Assembly: GCA_036394995.1 (NCBI GenBank)
Contig: DASWED010000024.1
Span: 1-9,200 of the forward strand
Direction of reading: 5' to 3'
DNA length: 9,200 bases
Source: DASWED01 sp036394995
GTDB taxonomy: Bacteria; Actinomycetota; UBA4738; JACQTL01
Shown: positions 1 to 5,369 of the stretch, piece after piece
How the letters are laid out: each line of letters starts with the position of its first letter
How positions within the stretch are numbered: the stretch's first letter is position 1
Translations under genes and position numbers: made by a program
Notes under the pieces: model-generated
Databases searched by the model: none
The model's input: the letters and a program-made list of their open reading frames with translations, nothing else
What the model was told of the DNA's origin: nothing

Positions 1-90
1 GAGAGCCGGGCAGCGGATGGAGAATCCGCCGGCTCCTCCCCGCGCCCTGGGGTCAACTCTCCCCGCGCCCAGCCGGCCGAGGAGGAGCTC

Positions 91-1392
91 ATGCGGGGAC
101 ACGTTCGCAAGCGCCGCACCTGGGAGTTCATCGTTGACATCGGCCCCCATCCCGTCACTGGGAGAAGGCGCCAGAAGAGCGAGGGCGGCTTCGCCACGAG
201 GAGGGAAGCCGAGAGCGCCCTCCACGAGTTCATTCGGTACGTCGAAGGAGGGGGCGATCTTTCGCCGGAGCGGATTCGCCTCGCCGAGTACCTGAGCCGC
301 TGGCTGGAGTACCAGCGGGCTCGGGGCATCCGCCCCCGAACCCTGGACGCGTACGAGGGCTACATACGCCGGGAGATCATCCCGGCCATCGGCGGCCTCG
401 AACTTGCGAAGGTCAGGCCCGGCCACATCCGCGCCGTCCTCGCCGGCGTGCAGCAACGGGGATTATCGGCGGCAACCGCCGCCCAGGTTCGCAGTGTGCT
501 TGGTTCAGCCTTGCGCCAAGCGGTCGGCGACGGGCTCATCCCCGCCAACCCGGTGGCTGCGGTCAAGCGTCCCAGGGTCCAGCGCCCCGAAGTGCACTGG
601 CCGACGTCCACGCAGCTCGTGGCCCTGTTGGAAGCCTCACGGGGCACGATCTGGGAGGTCCCGATCCTGCTGGCCACGGTCACCGGCGCCCGCCGGGCCG
701 AGGTGCTCGGGATCTCCTGGGAGGACGTCGACCTCGAGGTCGGCGCGATCTCCATCCGACGGGGGGTCCAGGCGGTCCCTCATCCCGACGGGAGCACCGT
801 GGAGTTCACCGCCCTGAAGACGAAGCGCTCCCGTCGAGTCGTTCAACTTCCCCCCTTCGCCCTGGAGCGGATGCGGCGGCACCGCCGCGAACAACTGAAG
901 CGACGCACCGGGCTCGCGGCGACATGGCGCGATCCGCTCGATGACCTGGGTCGACCCGTCTCCCTTGTGAGCGACCGGGGCGACGGCTTCTTCATCTACC
1001 CCGACTCGTTCACGAGCGCCTTCAAGCGGCTCGCTCGTCAGGCCGGACTGCATCCCGACACCCGCTTGCACGACGTGCGCCACGCCGTCGCCACCGAGCT
1101 CGGCCGCCAAGGTGTGCAGCCCGTGATCGTCTCGGCGGTGCTCGGTCACGCCTCGCCTTCGTTCACGATCGCGGTGTACCAGCACGCCTGGCAGGAGGGA
1201 CCGGCGGAGGCGGCTCGTGCCCTGGAGACAGCGCTCCGCCCCTCTCGGCCGTTGGCAAACCGTTGGCACAACGGCGATCCGAAGGACTCGCGAGCTGAAG
1301 ACCCGCCGCAAAGTCCCTGGTCAGAGGAGTGGGGCGGGGAGGACTTGAACCTCCGACCGGCGGATTATGAGTCCGCTGCTCTGACCAACTGA
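91..1392 (+). CDS. Tyrosine site-specific recombinase (integrase) of an integrated element
   Basis: This 433-residue protein should integrate and excise a mobile element through a 3'-phosphotyrosine intermediate. Residues 1-50 form a basic N-terminal arm-binding-like region. Residues 62-165 look like the helical core-binding (SAM-like) domain, and 170-370 are the catalytic domain. The full catalytic set is visible: R201 in TGARRAE, K243 in the KTKRSRR hairpin, H327 and R330 in HDVRH, H353 in LGHAS, and nucleophile Y363 in AVYQHAW. The ATG at 91 is chosen because AGGAGGAG lies at 80-87, just upstream, although the frame stays open to the left window edge. The last 19 codons (GGEDLNLRPADYESAALTN) and the stop are the antisense of the tRNA gene at 1330-1403, so the tail is probably contributed by the target site. 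The element body should lie to the left. The catalytic assignment is firm; element type (phage, ICE or island) cannot be told. Confidence 0.95.
   Translation: MRGHVRKRRTWEFIVDIGPHPVTGRRRQKSEGGFATRREAESALHEFIRYVEGGGDLSPERIRLAEYLSRWLEYQRARGIRPRTLDAYEGYIRREIIPAIGGLELAKVRPGHIRAVLAGVQQRGLSAATAAQVRSVLGSALRQAVGDGLIPANPVAAVKRPRVQRPEVHWPTSTQLVALLEASRGTIWEVPILLATVTGARRAEVLGISWEDVDLEVGAISIRRGVQAVPHPDGSTVEFTALKTKRSRRVVQLPPFALERMRRHRREQLKRRTGLAATWRDPLDDLGRPVSLVSDRGDGFFIYPDSFTSAFKRLARQAGLHPDTRLHDVRHAVATELGRQGVQPVIVSAVLGHASPSFTIAVYQHAWQEGPAEAARALETALRPSRPLANRWHNGDPKDSRAEDPPQSPWSEEWGGEDLNLRPADYESAALTN
1330..1369 (-). other. Probable attachment site (tRNA 3' half, element/chromosome junction)
   Basis: Tyrosine integrases often recombine within the 3' half of a tRNA gene and restore it with an element-borne copy. 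Here the tRNA 3' end directly abuts element-side sequence and the integrase gene runs into it, which is the usual int-att arrangement. The range given, anticodon loop to 3' end, is the customary core and not a mapped one. The matching second copy would be at the far end of the element, left of the window, and I see no second copy inside the window. Confidence 0.55.
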
Positions 1393-1403
1393 GCTACCGC
1401 CCC
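1330..1403 (-). tRNA. tRNA with CAU anticodon (elongator Met or Ile2)
   Basis: On the minus strand this 74-nt sequence folds as a complete cloverleaf. The acceptor stem GGGGCGG (1403-1397) pairs with CCGCCCC (1337-1331), with discriminator A at 1330. A GCTC/GAGC D-stem follows, then anticodon stem GCGGA/TCCGC (1376-1372 with 1364-1360) around the loop CTCATAA. The anticodon CAT is at 1369-1367. A 5-nt variable loop separates this from T-stem GGAGG/CCTCC around TTCAAGT. CCA is not encoded (the next bases read CTC). The paired first base pair and the absence of three G:C pairs beside the anticodon loop exclude initiator tRNA. Elongator tRNA-Met cannot be separated from tRNA-Ile2 (lysidine-modified CAU) by eye. 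The convergent integrase gene covers its 3' half, marking it as the likely integration target. Confidence 0.93.
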
Positions 1404-1412
1404 GGGATCGTC

Positions 1413-1440
1413 AGGGTAGCTCACCGCGGACCGGGGTCGA
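1413..1440 (-). promoter_or_regulatory. Candidate tRNA promoter
   Basis: On the minus strand, TCGACC (1440-1435, four of six matches to TTGACA) and TACCCT (1418-1413) are separated by 16 bp. Transcription would start near 1406, only a few bases before the mature tRNA 5' end at 1403. The space between the tRNA and the hxlR stop codon is only 43 bp, so a compact promoter is expected here. This is read by eye, and read-through from hxlR is an alternative. Confidence 0.3.
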
Positions 1441-1446
1441 GGCGAA

Positions 1447-1914
1447 CTACGCGCCGCGCGCCAGCGCGCCGGGGCCGGGCAGCGGGCGCATGTCCCGGGC
1501 GCCGATCAGTTCGCCGCATTCGGAGCACACGAGCTCGGGCGACGACGGCTTGCCGCATCCCCGGTGCTCGAGGGTGACCGGTGGGCCCGATTCACCGGGG
1601 GCGTGCTTGTCGCCCCACTGCATGAGCGCGATCAGGACCGGATAGAGATCGACGCCCTTCTCGGTGAGGCGGTACTCGAACCGGGGCGGGTGCTCCCGGT
1701 ACTGCCGGCGCTCCAGGATCCCGTGCTCGACGAGGGTCCGCAGGCGATCGGACAGGATGTTCCGGGCCGCGCCGGTGTTCCGCTGGAACTCGTCGAACCG
1801 GCGGACCCGGAAGAACGCCTCCCGCAGCACGAGCATCGTCCACCGCTCCCCGATGACCTCGAGGGTTCGGGCCACGGAGCAGTTCTCGTTCGTGAACCAA
1901 CCCCGGTCGTCCAT
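1447..1914 (-). CDS. HxlR-family winged-helix transcriptional regulator with C-terminal Cys motif
   Basis: This 155-residue regulator has the HxlR winged helix at residues 12-105. Typical stretches are CSVARTLEVIGERWTMLVLR, the recognition-helix region around RNILSDRLRTLVEHGILERR, and the wing RFEYRLTEKGVDLYPVL. Cys12 sits where HxlR members commonly carry a conserved, sometimes redox-sensing, cysteine. After the winged helix, H117, C120, C130 and C133 resemble a zinc-knuckle or ribbon, a tail seen in some actinobacterial members; metal binding is inferred. HxlR proteins usually act as dimers, often as repressors of a divergent neighbour and of themselves. Here the gene is divergent from a GNAT gene, with two palindromes between them. 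There is no strong Shine-Dalgarno; AGGA lies 7 bases before the ATG and overlaps a possible -10, so the transcript could be leaderless. The ligand is unknown. Confidence 0.9.
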   Translation of the reverse strand: MDDRGWFTNENCSVARTLEVIGERWTMLVLREAFFRVRRFDEFQRNTGAARNILSDRLRTLVEHGILERRQYREHPPRFEYRLTEKGVDLYPVLIALMQWGDKHAPGESGPPVTLEHRGCGKPSSPELVCSECGELIGARDMRPLPGPGALARGA

Positions 1915-1920
1915 GCGGCG

Positions 1921-1950
1921 ATCCTACCAAAGTGAGTTGCGATATGAAAC
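1921..1950 (-). promoter_or_regulatory. Candidate promoter of hxlR (possibly leaderless)
   Basis: On the minus strand, TAGGAT (1926-1921) is a fair -10, with the weak -35-like GTTTCA (1950-1945) 18 bp upstream inside operator O1. Initiation about 7 bases downstream of the -10 would fall at or next to the A of the ATG (1914), so translation may be leaderless, which is common in actinobacteria. Autoregulation through O1 is inferred. Confidence 0.3.
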
Positions 1951-1955
1951 CCACT
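1931..1955. promoter_or_regulatory. Candidate HxlR operator O1
   Basis: This is an imperfect inverted repeat with 10-bp arms, AGTGAGTTGC and GAAACCCACT, separated by 5 bp. The right arm reverse-complemented is AGTGGGTTTC, so 8 of 10 positions pair. It lies between the divergent hxlR and GNAT genes and overlaps the predicted -35 elements of both. Binding by the neighbouring HxlR protein is inferred from position and symmetry. Confidence 0.6.
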
Positions 1956-1966
1956 CGCGGTAGAGT
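1937..1966 (+). promoter_or_regulatory. Candidate promoter of the GNAT gene
   Basis: TTGCGA (1937-1942) and TAGAGT (1961-1966) are separated by 18 bp, giving a predicted start near 1973 and a leader of about 30 nt containing AAGGGGG. The -35 lies inside operator O1 and the start inside O2, as expected for a repressed promoter. Matches to the sigma-70 consensus are moderate. Confidence 0.4.
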
Positions 1967-1988
1967 CCGTTGCGAACTGCAACCCACT
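1964..1988. promoter_or_regulatory. Candidate HxlR operator O2
   Basis: This second inverted repeat has the same design as O1: arms AGTCCGTTGC and GCAACCCACT around 5 bp, with 8 of 10 positions pairing and the inner GTTGC/GCAAC perfect. It starts exactly 33 bp after O1, about three helical turns, which would put two dimers on the same face of the DNA. The 22-bp stretches 1936-1957 and 1969-1990 match at 19 of 22 positions. It covers the predicted GNAT transcription start and ends just before the GNAT ribosome binding site. Confidence 0.6.
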
Positions 1989-2004
1989 CGAAGGGGGCGA
2001 CGCG

Positions 2005-2571
2005 ATGGCGATGGCGGTCCGGTGGAGAGAGCGGCCCGTGGATCCGGTGGGGATGGAGGGCCGCCTGCTGCTGGCGGACGGGTCCGTGCTCCGGATCCGG
2101 CGATTCGTCGAACCGGACGCCCCGAAGCTGCGGCGCTTCTACCTGGGCCTCTCGGCGCAGAGCCTGTACCGGAGGTTCATGACCCCGGTCCCCCGGCTCC
2201 CCGAGGGCATACTCGCCTATCTCTGCGAGACGGATCGCCTCGATCGCGAGGTGGTCGTCGTGACGTGCCGCGACGAGATCGTCGCCGAGGGGCGATACCA
2301 CCGGCGGCACGGCACCGACGAGGCCGAGATCGCCCTGGTGGTGGCCGACCCCTGGCAGGGGCGCGGGATCGGCGGCGCGCTGGCCGCCCGGTTGGCGGAG
2401 ATGGCCCGGCGCCGGGGCGTCCTCGCCTTCACGGGCGCCATGCTGGCGGACAACGACGCCGCGAAGGGTCTCCTCGGCTCGGCGGCGCCCACGGCGGATC
2501 GGCGCGTCCGGAGCGGGGAGCTCGAGTTCTGGGCCGCGCTCCCCGGCGGCTCCCCTCCTCCGCCCGACTGA
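2005..2571 (+). CDS. GNAT-family N-acetyltransferase, PatA-like domain
   Basis: This 188-residue protein should transfer acetyl from acetyl-CoA to an amine. The acetyl-CoA pyrophosphate loop QGRGIGGAL begins at residue 118, after the beta-strand EAEIALVVADPW (106-117). The N-terminal half (DGSVLRIRRF, then RRFYLGLSAQSLYRRFM, then EIVAEGRYHR) resembles the GNAT domain found in protein lysine acetyltransferases that modify acyl-CoA synthetases. In those it may be fused to cyclic-nucleotide-binding or synthetase domains, but here it stands alone. Protein acetylation is therefore possible but unproven. The ATG at 2005 is supported by AAGGGGG (1991-1997) at 7-base spacing; an in-frame ATG at 2011 is less well placed. 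The gene is divergent from hxlR and presumably controlled by it through O1 and O2. The C-terminal region after residue 150 looks a little shortened compared with relatives. Confidence 0.88.
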   Translation: MAMAVRWRERPVDPVGMEGRLLLADGSVLRIRRFVEPDAPKLRRFYLGLSAQSLYRRFMTPVPRLPEGILAYLCETDRLDREVVVVTCRDEIVAEGRYHRRHGTDEAEIALVVADPWQGRGIGGALAARLAEMARRRGVLAFTGAMLADNDAAKGLLGSAAPTADRRVRSGELEFWAALPGGSPPPPD

Positions 2572-2604
2572 GCCACCGCTCCTGCGGGTCGGGCGGCACC
2601 TTCG

Positions 2605-2636
2605 TGTCACGCCACGGCCGAGCCGGGGACGATAAT
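2605..2636 (+). promoter_or_regulatory. Candidate promoter of the cyclase/ATPase/TPR gene
   Basis: GATAAT (2631-2636) is a good -10 in an otherwise GC-rich stretch. Upstream TGTCAC (2605-2610) is only a weak -35 with a long 20-bp gap. Transcription would start near 2643, leaving a leader of about 34 nt with GGAG before the ATG at 2677. This makes the upstream in-frame ATG at 2635, which overlaps the -10, unlikely as a start. Confidence 0.4.
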
Positions 2637-2676
2637 GCTCGGCGCCGGATCGAGACTGCCGGTGTCGGAGCGATCG

Positions 2677-5355
2677 ATGGAGAATGCAGGGCTTCCAACG
2701 GGGACGGTCACGTTCCTGTTCACGGACATCGAGGGAAGCACCAGGCTGCTGGGGCAGCTCGGCGACCGCTATCCGGGGATCCTCGCCGAGCACCACGACC
2801 TCCTGCGCGCGGCCGTCGAGGGCGCCGGAGGGACCCACGTCAGCACGGAGGGCGACGCCTTCTTCGTGGTCTTCCCGCTCGCGTCGCAGGCCCTGGCCGG
2901 CGCCGTCGCGGCACAGCGGGCGCTGGTGTCGCATGAGTGGCCGCCCGACGGGGTCGTCCGGGTGCGGATGGGACTGCACACGGGCGAGGGCGTCCTCGGC
3001 GCGGGCGGGTACCTCGGGATCGACGTGCACCGAGCCGCGAGGATCGCCGCGGCGGGCCACGGTGGGCAGATCCTGGTGTCGGAGGCGACCCGCGCGCTGG
3101 CACAGCCCTCGGCGCCGGACGGCGTCTCGTTCCTGGACCTCGGCGAGCACCGCCTGAAGGACCTTCCCCAGCCCGAGCACCTCTACCAGGTGGCGACCGA
3201 CGGACTCGAGCGGGAGTTCGCGCCGCTTCGAACGCTCGACGCCCGCCACGGCAACCTCCCCACGCCGATGACCACCTTCGTCGGCCGGCGCCGGGTGGTC
3301 GACGAGATCGTCGCGGCGCTCCGCGAGAGCCGCCTGGTCACGCTCACGGGGCCCGGAGGAACCGGCAAGACGCGGCTGTCCCTCCAGGTGGCGGGGCGGG
3401 TGCAGGGCTCGTATCGGGACGGCGTGTTCTTCGTGGCCCTGGCCCCCATCACCGAGCCCGCGCTGGTGGTGCCGACGATCGGATTCGCCATGGGCCTCCG
3501 CGAGGATCCCGCCCGCTCCCCCGTCGACACCCTCGCCGAACACCTCCGGGACCGGGAGGTCCTGCTGGTGCTCGACAACTTCGAGCAGATCATCGACGCC
3601 GCCCCGGACGTCGGCGACATCCTCGCTTCCTCGCCGGGGGTCCACGTGCTGGCCACCAGCCGCGAGGCCCTCCACCTCAACGGCGAGCGGGAGTACCCCG
3701 TCCCGCCGCTCGAGCTCCCGGATCCGGCCCACCTCCCACCGTTCGAGAACCTCTCCCAGTACGAAGCGGTGGTCCTGTTCGTCGAACGTGCCCGCGCCGT
3801 GCGGCCGGACTTCGCCGTGACGAACGAGAACGCACCTGCCGTGGCCGAGATCTGCGCCAGGCTCGACGGCCTCCCCCTCGCCATCGAGCTGGCCGCGGCG
3901 CGGGTGAAGCTCCTCCCCCCCGACGCGATCCTGAAGCGCCTCGAGCACCGGCTGACGCTGCTGGCCGGCGGCGCCCGAGACCTCCCGGCCCGCCAGCAGA
4001 CGCTGCGCGACGCGATCGCCTGGAGCTACGACCTGCTGGACCAGCAGGAGCAGCGGTTCTTCGCGCGCCTCTCCACGTTCATGGGCGGCTCCACGCTTGA
4101 GGCCATCGACGCGGTCTGCGCCCCTGGCCTGGAGCTGGACGGCCTGGACGGTGCGGCCTCCCTCGTGAACAAGAGCCTGCTTCGCCAGGTGGAGGGACCG
4201 GGCGGCGAACCGCGGTTCCTCATGCTCGCGACCATCCGCGAGTTCTCCGCCGAGCGCCTCGCCGACTCGGCCGACGCAGGAGAGGCCCATGCCCGTCACG
4301 CGCGCTACTTCCTCGCGATGGCCGAGGGGGCCGCGCCGGACCTGTTCGGCCCGAAGCAGGCCGACCTCCTCGACGCCCTGGCCCGCGAGCACAACAACCT
4401 CCGGGCCGCCCTCACATGGGCGATGGGGTCGGGCGAAGTGCAGACCGGGCTGCGTCTCGGCTCGGCCCTGTGGCGGTTCTGGCAGATGCGCGGCCATCTC
4501 CGGGAGGCATCCGAGCGCCTCCAGGACCTCGTCGCACATCCGGACGCCGGAGCCCATCCCGCGGAGCTTGCCGGCGCCCTGGAGGCGGCCGGCGGCGTCG
4601 CTTACTGGATGGGCGATTGGGACGCCGCGCGGGCCGCGTACGAAGGGTGCCTCGAGATCCGCCGCACCCTGGAGGACCCCGCCGCCCTGGCCGAGGCCCT
4701 CTACAACCTGTCGTTCATATTCACCGTGCCCGAGCCCCCGAGGCGGGACCCTCGCCAGGCGGAGCTGCTCCTGGAGGAGGCGCTGAGCCTGTTCCGGCGG
4801 GCCGACGACCGGCGGGGCCTGGCGAAGGTGTACTGGGCGCGCGCCACACAGGCCCAGATGGATCAGCGGTGGGCCGACGCATGCGAGAACGGCGAAGCGG
4901 CCCTGGTCCTATTCCGCGAGCTCGACGACCGGTTCGGCGCGGGCTGGGCCCACCACTCGATCGGCCTCGCCGCCACCGCGCTCGGGGAACTCGAGCGGGC
5001 CGAGCGGGCGTTCGCCAACGGGATGGAGATCTTCGTCGCCGCCGGCGACCTGACCGGGATGGGCCTCCTCGTGGGCGACCATTCCGTGCTCGAGGGCACC
5101 CGGGGAGATCACCGGCGGGCGGTCCTCCTGCGTGGCGCGGCGCTGGCGGCGGAGGAGGTCTCAGGGCAGGCCCTCATCAGCGCGACCGGCACCTACTATC
5201 CGAATCTCGACGAGGTCATTCGCGGGGACCTTCCCGACGACGACTACGAGCGCCTGCTTGCGGAAGGCGCCCGCATGGACCTCGGCCAGGCCGTGGACTA
5301 CGCCCTGCACCGGTCACCCGGACCCCCTGACCCCCGGACGGGAGCCGAACCGTGA
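2677..5355 (+). CDS. Class III cyclase-like / NB-ARC (AfsR-like) ATPase / TPR fusion protein
   Basis: This 892-residue cytoplasmic signalling protein has three parts. Residues 8-175 are a class III nucleotide cyclase fold: VTFLFTDIEGST holds metal ligand D17 and STEGDAFFVVF holds D60. Residues 195-480 are a STAND/NB-ARC-type ATPase with Walker A GPGGTGKT (225-232), Walker B LLVLD (D300), TSR (328-330), GLPLAIEL (398-405) and a winged-helix-like stretch to about 480. From about 535 to 875 it is alpha-helical and TPR-like (for example DWDAARAAYEGCLEIRRTL). The usual Lys of KTxGD is Ser56, the base-selecting Asp is Gly111 and the transition-state Asn is His118, while Arg122 remains, so cyclase activity is doubtful. 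Many relatives end in a LuxR helix-turn-helix; none is visible here. The start at 2677 has GGAG at 2667-2670 with 6-base spacing. It converges on the transporter gene with a 14-bp gap and no clear terminator. Confidence 0.92.
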   Translation: MENAGLPTGTVTFLFTDIEGSTRLLGQLGDRYPGILAEHHDLLRAAVEGAGGTHVSTEGDAFFVVFPLASQALAGAVAAQRALVSHEWPPDGVVRVRMGLHTGEGVLGAGGYLGIDVHRAARIAAAGHGGQILVSEATRALAQPSAPDGVSFLDLGEHRLKDLPQPEHLYQVATDGLEREFAPLRTLDARHGNLPTPMTTFVGRRRVVDEIVAALRESRLVTLTGPGGTGKTRLSLQVAGRVQGSYRDGVFFVALAPITEPALVVPTIGFAMGLREDPARSPVDTLAEHLRDREVLLVLDNFEQIIDAAPDVGDILASSPGVHVLATSREALHLNGEREYPVPPLELPDPAHLPPFENLSQYEAVVLFVERARAVRPDFAVTNENAPAVAEICARLDGLPLAIELAAARVKLLPPDAILKRLEHRLTLLAGGARDLPARQQTLRDAIAWSYDLLDQQEQRFFARLSTFMGGSTLEAIDAVCAPGLELDGLDGAASLVNKSLLRQVEGPGGEPRFLMLATIREFSAERLADSADAGEAHARHARYFLAMAEGAAPDLFGPKQADLLDALAREHNNLRAALTWAMGSGEVQTGLRLGSALWRFWQMRGHLREASERLQDLVAHPDAGAHPAELAGALEAAGGVAYWMGDWDAARAAYEGCLEIRRTLEDPAALAEALYNLSFIFTVPEPPRRDPRQAELLLEEALSLFRRADDRRGLAKVYWARATQAQMDQRWADACENGEAALVLFRELDDRFGAGWAHHSIGLAATALGELERAERAFANGMEIFVAAGDLTGMGLLVGDHSVLEGTRGDHRRAVLLRGAALAAEEVSGQALISATGTYYPNLDEVIRGDLPDDDYERLLAEGARMDLGQAVDYALHRSPGPPDPRTGAEP

Positions 5356-5369
5356 CGAACGAGCGGTGT

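Noticed and set aside
3..137. Possible C-terminal end of an excisionase-like ORF (GSGWRIRRLL) overlapping the integrase start
   Set aside because: The WRIRR string resembles excisionase tails, but the following Pro/Arg/Gly-rich residues do not, and too little sequence is present to support a gene.
17..295. 92-codon plus-strand ORF overlapping the integrase start
   Set aside because: It is a Pro/Ser/Arg-rich shadow of the integrase in another frame with no convincing ribosome binding site.
2635..2676. Upstream ATG adding 14 residues to the cyclase fusion
   Set aside because: That ATG overlaps the likely -10 GATAAT, and the later ATG at 2677 has GGAG at 6-base spacing directly before the conserved VTFLFTDIEGST.
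1924..4557. 877-codon open frame on the minus strand
   Set aside because: It is antisense to the hxlR-GNAT intergenic region, the GNAT gene and the cyclase/ATPase gene. Its product is Arg/Gly/Glu-rich low-complexity sequence with no domain, as expected for a shadow frame in GC-rich DNA.
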